Source: Leifsonia aquatica
GTDB taxonomy: Bacteria; Actinomycetota; Actinomycetes; Actinomycetales; Microbacteriaceae
Reading direction: 5' to 3'
Assembly: GCF_014190775.1 (NCBI RefSeq)
Contig: NZ_JACHVP010000007.1
Span: 1 to 64,000, forward strand
DNA length: 64,000 nucleotides
Shown in pieces: positions 52,004-60,352 of the stretch (position 1 is its first letter; every line of letters begins with the position of its first letter). The position numbers were made by a program, and so were the translations under genes. Below the pieces are notes generated by a model. The model saw nothing but the letters and a program-made list of their open reading frames with translations. It did not search any database and was not told the origin of the DNA.

Positions 52004-52038
52004 GGAGGGCCGGGTGTCACGATGACGCCCGGCCCTCC
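52004..52038. terminator. Bidirectional terminator hairpin
   Basis: GGAGGGCCGGG (52004-52014) and CCCGGCCCTCC (52028-52038) pair perfectly, and the inner TGTCA/TGACG adds four pairs and a wobble. The loop is three bases. It lies between the convergent citrate transporter and DUF4190 genes and can serve both. Confidence 0.8.
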
Positions 52039-52054
52039 TGATCGTCAGGCGGGC

Positions 52055-52870
52055 TCAGCCGCAGTACGAGCCGAGCGTGTCGAACTGGTCGCTGATCGTG
52101 CTGACGTCGGACTCGAGCAGCGACGAGTCGCGGTCGGCCTCCGGCGTCGCGATGTACGTGTTCAGGTCGGCCTTGAGTGTCTCGACGTCCGCGTTGAACG
52201 CGTCCACCTCGCTCGCCAGGTCGGGGTCGCTCAGGTCGGAGGTCGAGGCCGTGAAGGCGTCGAACGCGGCGACGATCTGCGCCTGCGCCGTCGTCGGGTC
52301 GGTGGCGAGGTTCGGGATCTGGTCGTTGAGCACCGGGATGAGGCTGCTGGCCGCGGCGTCGAGGCGCGCGCAGTCGACGGTGAGCGCGGCGTCGCTGGAC
52401 GAGTCGCTCGGCAGGTCGGTCGGCAGGTTGCGCACCGCGTTCGCGACGGCCAGGCCGCTGGCCACCGAGGCGATGATCACGAAGACGATGCTGACGATGG
52501 TGATCGCGACGCTGACGTAGCCGATGATGAGGCCGGCCAGCGCGAAGCCGCGGCCCTTCTCGCCCGTGCGCTTGATCTGGCTGAGGGCGATGTGGCCGCA
52601 GACGATGCCCACGATGTTCACGAAGAACGACGCGACGAAGGCGACGATCGCCAGCACGTTGGTCGTGCCGCTCGACGGCGCCGGGGCCTGGTACGGCTGG
52701 TAGGGCGGCACGCCCGGTCCGCCGGCCGCCGGCGGGACGGGCGGTGCAGCGGCGTAGCCGGGAGCGGGCGCCGCGGCGTACGCGGGAGCCGGCTGCTCGA
52801 CCGGCTGCTGCGGGGCGTCGGGGGCCGGGTTCGGCTGGGCGTCGTTCGGTTCGGGAGGGGTCGTCGTCAA
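52055..52870 (-). CDS. DUF4190-domain membrane protein
   Basis: This 271-residue protein has a Pro/Ala/Tyr-rich cytoplasmic N-terminus (about 65 residues), then a DUF4190 two-helix region (TNVLAIVAFVASFFVNIVGIVCGHIALSQIKRTGEKGRGFALAGLIIGYVSVAITIVSIVFVII), then an exported Asp/Ser/Thr-rich, largely helical domain ending TISDQFDTLGSYCG. It contains two Cys (VDCARLD and SYCG) that may pair. The function is unknown. The 193 bases upstream hold GC-rich palindromes but no gene. Confidence 0.83.
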   Translation of the reverse strand: MTTTPPEPNDAQPNPAPDAPQQPVEQPAPAYAAAPAPGYAAAPPVPPAAGGPGVPPYQPYQAPAPSSGTTNVLAIVAFVASFFVNIVGIVCGHIALSQIKRTGEKGRGFALAGLIIGYVSVAITIVSIVFVIIASVASGLAVANAVRNLPTDLPSDSSSDAALTVDCARLDAAASSLIPVLNDQIPNLATDPTTAQAQIVAAFDAFTASTSDLSDPDLASEVDAFNADVETLKADLNTYIATPEADRDSSLLESDVSTISDQFDTLGSYCG

Positions 52871-53063
52871 GGGAGTCTCGCTTCTGGTGAATGGGACGCA
52901 CGGACCGCCGGGGATGACGTGACCCCCGGCACGGCCCTCCGAGTCTACGGAGGAGGGGCCCCTCCCCGAAACCCCGGGCGGCGCGCCGCCGAAGGCCGCG
53001 GCCGTTTTCTGCGAGACTCCCGCAGGCGGCCGGGCACGGCCGCCTGTCGTCGGGGAGGGACAG

Positions 53064-54620
53064 ATGAGCGGTCACGAGACCACCGGCACCGGCACGGCCG
53101 CGGAGGCGGTCGTCCGCATCCGCACGGGCGCGGTCCGCGGTGTCACCGGTGAACGCGCGAGCGTGTGGAAGGGCATCCGGTACGCCCAGCCCCCGATCGG
53201 CGCCCGGCGCTGGCGCGCTCCCGTGGCGGCCGAGTCGTGGGAGGGCGTCGCCGATGCGACGGCCTTCGGTGCGGCCGCCCCGCAGCAACTGAACCCCGGA
53301 ATCTCGCTGGGCCACGACGCCGAGCTCGACGAGGACTGCCTCTTCCTCAACGTGTGGCGGCCGAACGGCGGCGACACGAGCAAGCCCGTCATGGTCTGGA
53401 TCCACGGCGGCGCGTACACCTATGGCGCCGCCAGCCAGCCGCTCTTCGACGCCGTCGAGCTCGCCGCGACCGGCGACACGGTCGTCGTCACGATCAACTA
53501 CCGGATCGGCGCGCTCGGCTTCCTCGACCTCTCGTCGTTCTCGACCGCGGAGCAGCCCTTCGACTCCAACCTCGCGCTGCGGGATGTGCTCCTCGCCCTC
53601 GAATGGGTGCGCGACAACGTCGCCGCGTTCGGGGGCGACCCCTCCCGCGTCACCGTCTTCGGCGAGTCCGCCGGCGCCGGCCTGGTGACGACCCTGCTGG
53701 CGACCCCGGCCGCCTCCGGTCTGTTCCAGGCCGCCATCGCCGAGAGCTCGCCCGCCAGCTCGATGTACGGGCCGGCGCGAGCGCGAGCGGTCGCCGACCG
53801 CTTCCTCGCCGCGGCCGGCGTCGACCCCGCCGGCGCGGCGGCTGTGCTCCGCCGCCTGCCGGTCGCCCGGATCGTCGACGCGGCCGCCGCGGTCTACAAC
53901 GACGTGCCGAGCAGCATCCCGGGCACCCTCGCCTTCGCCCCGATCGTCGACGGCGACCTGGTGCCCGAGCACCCGATCACGGTGCTCAGCGAGGGCCGCG
54001 GCCTCCCGGTCCCCCTGATCATCGGCACGAACCACGACGAGGCCACGCTCTTCACGTACATGAAGTCGCCGCTCATCCCGATCACCCGCGACGCGATCGA
54101 GCGGATGTTCGCCCTCATGCTCGAGGACAACCCGGGACTGGAGGCGCCGAGCCGCGACCAGGTGCTCTCCGCCTACCGCCGGGTGCGGGCGAAGGCCCGC
54201 GGCCTCGACATCGCCACCGACATCGGCTTCCGGATGCCCGCGATCTGGGCCGCCTCCGGGCACGCGCGCGTCGCCCCCACCTACCTCTACCGCTTCGACT
54301 TCACGACGCTCGCCCTTCGGCTGGTCGGGCTCGGAGCCGCGCACGGCACCGAGCTGCCGTACGTCTGGGGCGTGCTGGGCCTGGGCCCGAAGGATCCGAC
54401 GTTCAAGCTCGGCGGCCGCCGCGCAGGCGAGGCCCTCTCTGCGCGGATGATCCACCGCTGGACGTCGTTCGCACGCACGGGCGTCCCGGGCGACGGGTGG
54501 CCGGCGTACTCCGACACCGAGCGGGCCACGCTGGTGATCGACGCGCAGGACCGCGTGGTCCCGGATCTCGACGCGCCGCTGCGGACGGCGTGGGGCGACG
54601 TCGTGCTGTCGTTCCGCTGA
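53064..54620 (+). CDS. Type-B carboxylesterase
   Basis: This 518-residue alpha/beta hydrolase is of the carboxylesterase/cholinesterase family: VWKGIRYAQPPIGARRWRAP, EDCLFLNVWRP, the oxyanion segment WIHGGAY, and the nucleophile elbow FGESAGAG (Ser). The acid is in GTNHDEATLF and the His in GAAHGTELPYVWG. No signal peptide is evident, so it is probably cytoplasmic. The substrate ester is unknown. GGGAGGGA precedes the ATG. It seems to be a single-gene unit. Confidence 0.92.
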   Translation: MSGHETTGTGTAAEAVVRIRTGAVRGVTGERASVWKGIRYAQPPIGARRWRAPVAAESWEGVADATAFGAAAPQQLNPGISLGHDAELDEDCLFLNVWRPNGGDTSKPVMVWIHGGAYTYGAASQPLFDAVELAATGDTVVVTINYRIGALGFLDLSSFSTAEQPFDSNLALRDVLLALEWVRDNVAAFGGDPSRVTVFGESAGAGLVTTLLATPAASGLFQAAIAESSPASSMYGPARARAVADRFLAAAGVDPAGAAAVLRRLPVARIVDAAAAVYNDVPSSIPGTLAFAPIVDGDLVPEHPITVLSEGRGLPVPLIIGTNHDEATLFTYMKSPLIPITRDAIERMFALMLEDNPGLEAPSRDQVLSAYRRVRAKARGLDIATDIGFRMPAIWAASGHARVAPTYLYRFDFTTLALRLVGLGAAHGTELPYVWGVLGLGPKDPTFKLGGRRAGEALSARMIHRWTSFARTGVPGDGWPAYSDTERATLVIDAQDRVVPDLDAPLRTAWGDVVLSFR

Positions 54621-54655
54621 CCGTCTCATCCGCCGGGCCGCCCGGCGCCCACCCC

Positions 54656-54661
54656 TAGACT
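54656..54661 (+). promoter_or_regulatory. -10 box of the PLDc_N gene (leaderless)
   Basis: TAGACT ends six bases before the ATG at 54668. Confidence 0.45.
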
Positions 54662-54667
54662 CGGGGA

Positions 54668-55081
54668 ATGGTGCTGGTGTTCCTGACCGTGCTCGTCATC
54701 ACGGCGATGTCGCTCTACGACATCCTGTCGCGCGACCCGGAGCTCGTGCGCTTCGCACCGAAGGCCGTGTGGCTGATCCTGGTGCTCCTGCTGCCGCTGA
54801 TCGGCCCCGGCCTCTGGTTCCTCCTCGGGCGCCGGCCCGATCCCGCGGAGCAGCGGACCGTCGTGGTGCGGGAGACCCCGGCGCGCCCGCCTGCCGCTCC
54901 CGCCACCCCTGCGGCCCCGCCCGCTCCGCCCGCACCGCACCGCACCGGCGGACGGCTCAGCACGGAGGAGCAGCTCGCCGCTCTGGAGCGCGAGATCGAG
55001 GAGGACCGCATCGCCCGGCGCATCGCAGAGCTGGAGGTCGAGCTGCGCCGTCGTCGCGGCGACGACGGCGAGCCCGCCTGA
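54668..55081 (+). CDS. PLDc_N-domain membrane protein
   Basis: This 137-residue protein starts with a PLDc_N domain (two hydrophobic segments around SLYDILSRDPELVRFAPKAVWLILVLLLPLIGPGLWFLLGRRP). A Pro/Ala linker and a charged C-terminal helix (EEQLAALEREIEEDRIARRIAELEVELRRRR) that may form a coiled coil follow. No catalytic phospholipase motif is present. Role unknown. Its stop codon abuts the convergent beta-galactosidase stop with no base between. Confidence 0.83.
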   Translation: MVLVFLTVLVITAMSLYDILSRDPELVRFAPKAVWLILVLLLPLIGPGLWFLLGRRPDPAEQRTVVVRETPARPPAAPATPAAPPAPPAPHRTGGRLSTEEQLAALEREIEEDRIARRIAELEVELRRRRGDDGEPA

Positions 55082-56854
55082 TCAGAAGTCGGTGTGGCCC
55101 AGCCGCGGCTCGGCCACGAACTCCGCTGTGGCGTCGGCGGCCGACTCGAGCTCGAGGATGATCAGCTCGTTGCGCCCGGCGCGGACCACCGGTCCGGGCA
55201 CGTGCAGGGTCTCCTGCGGTCCGCGGGTCCAGTAGCGGCCGAGGTTGAAGCCGTTGATCCAGGCGACGCCCTTGCCGAAGCCGGTGGTGTCGAGGAACAG
55301 GGTCCCCGGCTCCTCCACCTCGAAGAAGGCGCGGGCGAAGACCGGCCCGGCCAGGCGCTCGGGAGCGGGGTCTCCGGCGGCCGCGGAGGCGTCCAGCGCC
55401 TCGCGCACGGCGGCCAGTGACGGCAGGCGCAGCGGCAGCACGCTCCAGCGCTGCAGCTCTTCGCCGTTCAGCTGCACCGGGCCGATGAGTCCCTTGGACT
55501 CGCCGATGCGGGGGCCGTAGTCGACGCGTCCCTGGTCCTCCACCAGCACCGTCAGGGTGCCGCGGCTCGGCGAGAGCGTGATCGCGCGGTCGTGGTGGTC
55601 GCGGGCGAGCACGCCGACGCGGGTGGAGCCGACGAAGACGTACGCACGGTCGCGCACCTCCCCGAACTCCAGGACGGCGGGCTCGTGGGTGTCGATCTCG
55701 GTGCGGTAGAGGCCGAACCCGGAGTAGTGGCCGAGCTCGTCGAACGTCGGGACGTCGTCGGTGTGCTGCCACTCCCCCAGGCGCCCGGCGACCGTGAAGA
55801 GCGGCACGGCCGACTCGAAGGTCTGCGAGAAGGCGGGAGCGGAGGCGGCCACGACGGGCTCCTCCACCGGGACCGACGCGTGCTTGGCGATGACGTCCCG
55901 GAACGCCCAGAACTTCTCGGTCGGCTCGCCGGCCTCGTCGAGCGGGGCGTCGTAGTCGTAGCTCGTGATGATGGGCTGGTAGACGCCCTTGTCGTTGGCG
56001 CCGTTGGTGAAGCCGAAGTTCGTGCCGCCGTGGAACATGTAGATGTTGACCGACGCTCCGAGGGCGAGCAGGTCGTCCAGGTCGGCGGCGGACTGCTCCA
56101 CCGGCGTCGTGTGGTGGTGGGCGCCCCAGTGGTCGAACCAGCCGTCCCAGAACTCCGAGCACATGAGCGGGCCGGTCGGCTGGTGCTCGCGCAGGGTGGC
56201 GAGGCGCTCCTTCGAGCGCGAGCCGAACGAGGCGGTCTTGAGCAGCTCCGGCAGCGAGCCGTTCTCGAGCATGTCGGGCTGCGGCTGGTCGACGGTCGTC
56301 AGCGGCACGGTGATGCCGGCGCCACGGAACACCTCGACGAGGTGGCGCAGGTAGTCCTTGTCGTCGCCGTAGGCGCCGTACTCGTTCTCGACCTGCACGA
56401 GCAGCACGGGGCCGCCCCGGTGGATCTGGAACGGCTCGACGATGGCGAGCACACGCTCCAGGAAGGCGGTGACCGCGGCGACGAACACCGGCTCGGAGCG
56501 GCGGATGCCGACCGACGGGTCGGTGAAGAGCCAGGCGGGCAGGCCGCCGTTGTCCCACTCGGCGCAGATGTAGGGACCGGGGCGCACGATGGCGTGCATC
56601 CCCTCCTGCTGGATCGTGCGCAGGAAGCGGGCGAGGTCGAGCGCGCCCTCGGCGGAGAAGGCGCCCGGCTGCGGCTCGTGCGCGTTCCACGGGACATAGG
56701 TCTCGATGGTGTTCAGCCCCATGAGGCGGGCTTTGCGGATACGGTCCGCCCAGTCGTCCGGGTGCACGCGGAAGTAGTGGATCGCTCCCGAGAGGATGCG
56801 GTACGGCTCGCCGTCGAGGACGAAGTCGTCGCCTGCGATCTCGAACGTGGTCAT
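55082..56854 (-). CDS. Beta-galactosidase, glycoside hydrolase family 35
   Basis: This 590-residue GH35 enzyme hydrolyses terminal beta-galactosides. The TIM barrel has SGAIHYFRVHPDDWADRIRKARLMGLNTIETYVPWNAHEP, the acid/base Glu158 in VQVENEYGAYG and the nucleophile Glu234 in LMCSEFWDGWFDHWG. A MFHGGTNFGFTNGA segment and C-terminal jelly-roll domains follow (INGFNLGRYWTRGPQETLHVPGP). There is no signal peptide, so it acts on imported sugar. It is the last gene of the ABC-transporter operon, with AGGAGA before the ATG. Confidence 0.95.
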   Translation of the reverse strand: MTTFEIAGDDFVLDGEPYRILSGAIHYFRVHPDDWADRIRKARLMGLNTIETYVPWNAHEPQPGAFSAEGALDLARFLRTIQQEGMHAIVRPGPYICAEWDNGGLPAWLFTDPSVGIRRSEPVFVAAVTAFLERVLAIVEPFQIHRGGPVLLVQVENEYGAYGDDKDYLRHLVEVFRGAGITVPLTTVDQPQPDMLENGSLPELLKTASFGSRSKERLATLREHQPTGPLMCSEFWDGWFDHWGAHHHTTPVEQSAADLDDLLALGASVNIYMFHGGTNFGFTNGANDKGVYQPIITSYDYDAPLDEAGEPTEKFWAFRDVIAKHASVPVEEPVVAASAPAFSQTFESAVPLFTVAGRLGEWQHTDDVPTFDELGHYSGFGLYRTEIDTHEPAVLEFGEVRDRAYVFVGSTRVGVLARDHHDRAITLSPSRGTLTVLVEDQGRVDYGPRIGESKGLIGPVQLNGEELQRWSVLPLRLPSLAAVREALDASAAAGDPAPERLAGPVFARAFFEVEEPGTLFLDTTGFGKGVAWINGFNLGRYWTRGPQETLHVPGPVVRAGRNELIILELESAADATAEFVAEPRLGHTDF

Positions 56855-56926
56855 GAGGTGGGTTCTCCTGGTGGATCGGTGCAGACGCGTGGCCGGCCGC
56901 GGTGAGCGACCGGCCACGCGGGGCGG

Positions 56927-58273
56927 TCACTTGCCGGTGACGGTGAAGCCCTGCTTGTTGCCGTAGTCGACGATCGACTGCTGCCAGGCCTTCAGGCCCG
57001 TGTTCAGGTCGCTGTTCGACGCGTAGGACTGGCCGACCGAGTCGGCGTAGATGCTGTTCGCGTAGACCTGGTAAGGCAGGTACTGCCATCCGGTCGACAC
57101 GTTCTTCGCACCGTCGGCGAGCACCTCGTTGATCTTCTGGCCACCGAAGTACTCGGGGGCGTCGGAGAGGAACGCGTCGGAGCTGAGGTCCTTGGTGGTC
57201 GACGGGAAGCCGCCCGACTTCAGGAACACCTTGATGCTCGACTCGTCGTTGTTCAGCCACTTGAGGAAGCCGGCCGCGAGCGCCTGGTTCTTGCTCTGCT
57301 TCAGCACGACCTGCCCGCCGCCGCCGTTCTCGGCGTTGGCGGGCTTGCCGTCGTACGTCGGGATGGGCGCCACGCGCCACTGGCCGGAGGCCTCGGTGAC
57401 CGACGACTCGAGGGTGCCGGGCATCCACGCGCCGGTGATCAGGGTCGCGATCGAGCCGTTGCCGAGCGCCTTGTACCACTCGTCGCTCCAGCCGGGGACG
57501 GAGGAGAGCAGCTTGCCCTCGACCAGCTTGTTCCAGGTGGCGGTCCACTTCTTGGTGCCCTCGTCCTGCAGGTTGACGGTCACCTTGGTGCCGTCGACGC
57601 TGAACGGACGGCCGCCGGCCTGCCAGATCATGCTGGTGGTGAAGCCGGAGTCACCCGAGTCGCTGGTGATGTAGGCGTTCGGGTCCGCGGCGTGCAGCTT
57701 CTCCGCTGCGGCCGTGTACTCGTCCCAGGTGGTCGGCACGGCGATGCCGTACTTGTCGAAGACCGTCTTGTTGTAGAACATCGCCATGGGCCCCGAGTCC
57801 TGCGGGAGGCCGACGAGCTTGCCGCCGACGTTCACCGAGCTCCACGGACCGGCCGTGTAGTCGCTCTTGAGCTTGTCGAAGCCGAACTGGGTCAGGTCGA
57901 CGAGGGAGTCGGAGAGGGCGAACTGCGGGATCGCGTAGTACTCGACCTGGGCGACGTCGGGGGCGCCCGAGCCGGCCTTGATCGCGTTCTGGAGCTTGGT
58001 GTACTCGGTGGTGTTGGTGCCGGCGTTGACCAGCTTGACCTTGACCTTCGGGTACTCCTTCTCGAACGCCGCGACCTGGGCCTCGGCGGAGGGGGTCCAC
58101 GACCAGTACGTGATCTCGCCGCCGGCCTTGAGGGCGGCGTCGACGTCGGATCCGCTGCCGCTGGATGAGCTCGAACCGGACGAGCACGCGGCCAGCGAGG
58201 CGCCGACGACGGCCGTGGCGACGATCGCCGTGGCGACCCGCCGGAGCGACCGTGAACGCAGGATGCGCTTCAT
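56927..58273 (-). CDS. Sugar ABC transporter binding lipoprotein
   Basis: This 448-residue family-1 solute-binding protein has the lipobox GASLAACSS (Cys30) and a Ser/Gly linker. The binding domain follows: EITYWSWTPSAEAQVAAFEKEYPKVKVKLVNAG, GLPQDSGPMAMFYNKTVFDKYGI, MIWQAGGRPF and AGFLKWLN. It captures oligosaccharide outside the cell, probably a beta-galactoside given the GH35 enzyme next door. The ATG at 58273 follows AAAGGA at six bases. It lies between the permeases and the galactosidase gene. Confidence 0.94.
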   Translation of the reverse strand: MKRILRSRSLRRVATAIVATAVVGASLAACSSGSSSSSGSGSDVDAALKAGGEITYWSWTPSAEAQVAAFEKEYPKVKVKLVNAGTNTTEYTKLQNAIKAGSGAPDVAQVEYYAIPQFALSDSLVDLTQFGFDKLKSDYTAGPWSSVNVGGKLVGLPQDSGPMAMFYNKTVFDKYGIAVPTTWDEYTAAAEKLHAADPNAYITSDSGDSGFTTSMIWQAGGRPFSVDGTKVTVNLQDEGTKKWTATWNKLVEGKLLSSVPGWSDEWYKALGNGSIATLITGAWMPGTLESSVTEASGQWRVAPIPTYDGKPANAENGGGGQVVLKQSKNQALAAGFLKWLNNDESSIKVFLKSGGFPSTTKDLSSDAFLSDAPEYFGGQKINEVLADGAKNVSTGWQYLPYQVYANSIYADSVGQSYASNSDLNTGLKAWQQSIVDYGNKQGFTVTGK

Positions 58274-58337
58274 GGGTGTTCCTTTCACTTCATTGGGATT
58301 CAGGGTGATGCGGTGGTGCGAGGGATGGAGCCGTTGA

Positions 58338-59276
58338 TCACTGCTTGACGCTGCCGGCGGCGAGGCCCGACTGCCAGAAGCGCTGCAGGAAGAGGAACGC
58401 GACGACGATCGGGACGATCGTCAGCAGCGATCCGGTGATGACCAGGTTGTAGATCGGTTGTGCCGCGACCCCGGTCGCCTGCGCGCTCCACTGGCTGAGG
58501 CCGACCGTGAGGGGGTACCAGGTCGGATCGCTCAGCATGATGAGCGGCAGGAAGTAGTTGTTCCAGGTCGCCACGATCGCGAACAGCGCGACGGTGACGA
58601 CGCCCGGTGCGAGCAGTCGCAGCGAGATGGTGAAGAACGTGCGGAACTCGCTCGCGCCGTCCATCCGGGCGGCCTCGAGCAGCTCGGTCGGGATGGCCTC
58701 GGTGGCGTACGTCCAGATCAGGTACAGGCCGAACGGGCTGATGAGCGAGGGCAGGATGATCGCCCACGGCGTGTTCGTCAGGCCGACCTGGCTGAACATG
58801 AGGAAGGTCGGCACGGCGAGCGCCGTTCCCGGGACCGCGATCGCACCGAGCACGACCGCGAACACCGCGCGCTTGCCCGGGAAGTTGAACTTCGCCAGCC
58901 CGTAGCCCGCGACGGTGGCGAGCAGGGTCGCTCCACCGGCGCCGACGACCACGTAGAGCAGGGTGTTGCCGAGCCACTTGAGGAAGATGCCGTCGCGGTA
59001 GGTCAGCGTGTCCGCGATGTTCTGGAAGAGGTTGAAGTCCTTCCCGAACCAGAGACCGAACGACGAGAAGAGGTCCGGCTGGGTCTTCGTCGCGTTGACG
59101 ATCAGCCACACGAGCGGCACGAGCGAGTAGATCGTGAAGAGCACCATCACGATGGTGAGCACGATCGACCGGCGCGGGCGCCGGCCCTGCGTGAACGACT
59201 TCTCGGCTCGGCGCTCCGCCTTACGGGCGGCGGCGCGGTCGGAGCGGGTGGGGGCGACGTCGGTGAGCGTGGCCAT
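58338..59276 (-). CDS. Sugar ABC transporter permease (MalG type)
   Basis: This 312-residue permease has six hydrophobic segments and the EAA loop ELLEAARMDGASEFRTFFTISLRLLAPGVVTV that contacts the ATPase. It also has NATKTQPDLFSS and GLAKFNFPGKRAVF. It overlaps the upstream permease stop by one base of shared codon (ATGA). No ATPase gene is in the operon; in actinobacteria a shared MsiK-type ATPase usually drives such transporters. Confidence 0.94.
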   Translation of the reverse strand: MATLTDVAPTRSDRAAARKAERRAEKSFTQGRRPRRSIVLTIVMVLFTIYSLVPLVWLIVNATKTQPDLFSSFGLWFGKDFNLFQNIADTLTYRDGIFLKWLGNTLLYVVVGAGGATLLATVAGYGLAKFNFPGKRAVFAVVLGAIAVPGTALAVPTFLMFSQVGLTNTPWAIILPSLISPFGLYLIWTYATEAIPTELLEAARMDGASEFRTFFTISLRLLAPGVVTVALFAIVATWNNYFLPLIMLSDPTWYPLTVGLSQWSAQATGVAAQPIYNLVITGSLLTIVPIVVAFLFLQRFWQSGLAAGSVKQ

Positions 59277-60208
59277 CAGTTGACCTCCTTGCGGGAGCCG
59301 CGGAGCTGGACCACGTACGCGATCACCGCGGTGACCACTCCCATCACGATCGCGACCGTGGCCGCGTAGTTGAACTGCTGCCCGGCGAAGGACAGGTTGT
59401 AGGCGTACATGTTCGGGGTGAAGTAGCTGCTGATCGCGTTGGGGGCGATCTGCTTGAGCAGGTTCGGCTCGTTGAAGAGCTGGAAGCTGCCGATGATCGA
59501 GAAGATCGTGGCGATCACGATCGCGCCGCGGACCGCGGGGATCTTGATGCTGAAGACCTGGCGGAACGCGCCGGCGCCGTCGATCTCCGCGGCCTCGTAC
59601 AGCTCGCCGGGGATGACGCGGAGCGCCGCGTAGAAGATGAGCATGTTGTAGCCCATGAACTCCCAGGTGACGATGTTGCCGATCGAGCCGAGGATCCACG
59701 ATCCGCTGAGCGGCGCGAGGCTCGTGCCGAACAGCTGGTTGACGCTCGCGGTGAGGCCGAACTGATCGCCGTAGATGAAGCCCCAGATCAGGGCCGCCAC
59801 GACGCCGGGGACCGCATACGGGAGGAACAGCGCGATGCGGAAGAAGCCGGAGCCGTGCAGACGCGCGCTGTCGAGGGCGAGCGCCGCGATCAGGGAGATC
59901 GCGAGCATGATCGGCACCTGGATGACGAGGAAGATCGACACCCGGCCGAGCGACTCCCAGAACTTCTCGTCCTGGAACACGGCGATGTAGTTGCTGAGGC
60001 CCACGAAGGCGTTGCCGCCGATGAGCTGCTGCCGGAACAGGCTGAGGTAGATGGCGTACAGCACCGGCGCGATGATCATCGCGGCGAACACGACCATGAA
60101 CGGAGCGACGAAGGCCCAACCGCGCCAGTCGCGACGGGCGCGGCGCTTGCGGGGCTTCGGAGAGACGGCCTGCCGGCTGGCCGGCGGCGTGAGGGACGTC
60201 GTTGTCAT
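59276..60208 (-). CDS. Sugar ABC transporter permease (MalF type)
   Basis: This 310-residue permease has six hydrophobic segments, an N-terminal basic stretch (KPRKRRARRDWRGW), FVGLSNYIAVFQDEKFWESLGRV and the EAA loop ELYEAAEIDGAGAFRQVFSIKIPAVRGAIVIAT. It heads the operon, with AAGGAAGG before the ATG at 60208. Two LacI-type operators lie immediately upstream, between it and the repressor gene. Confidence 0.94.
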   Translation of the reverse strand: MTTTSLTPPASRQAVSPKPRKRRARRDWRGWAFVAPFMVVFAAMIIAPVLYAIYLSLFRQQLIGGNAFVGLSNYIAVFQDEKFWESLGRVSIFLVIQVPIMLAISLIAALALDSARLHGSGFFRIALFLPYAVPGVVAALIWGFIYGDQFGLTASVNQLFGTSLAPLSGSWILGSIGNIVTWEFMGYNMLIFYAALRVIPGELYEAAEIDGAGAFRQVFSIKIPAVRGAIVIATIFSIIGSFQLFNEPNLLKQIAPNAISSYFTPNMYAYNLSFAGQQFNYAATVAIVMGVVTAVIAYVVQLRGSRKEVN

Positions 60209-60242
60209 GGCCTTCCTTGGATGGTTCGGGGGCAACACGGTG

Positions 60243-60258
60243 ATGTTTACGTCAACAT
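60243..60258. promoter_or_regulatory. LacI-family operator 1
   Basis: ATGTTTACGTCAACAT is a near-perfect 16-bp palindrome with the central CG typical of LacI/GalR operators. It starts 35 bases before the permease gene. Confidence 0.8.
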
Positions 60259-60276
60259 CTGCTGGCATACCCTAAC

Positions 60277-60292
60277 ATGTTGACGTCAACAT
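60277..60292. promoter_or_regulatory. LacI-family operator 2
   Basis: ATGTTGACGTCAACAT is a perfect 16-bp palindrome 34 bases (centre to centre) from operator 1. It contains a TTGACG in both directions that could act as a -35 box. Confidence 0.85.
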
Positions 60293-60352
60293 CGCGCAAG
60301 TCCGGTGTGCATATCCACGCGGAACGCGCGGAGTTCAGCAGAATGGGGAGCT

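Noticed and set aside
52921-53040. GC-rich palindromes such as GGAGGGGCCCCTCC upstream of the esterase gene as an operator.
   Set aside because: Short GC palindromes are frequent at this base composition, and no regulator gene lies nearby.
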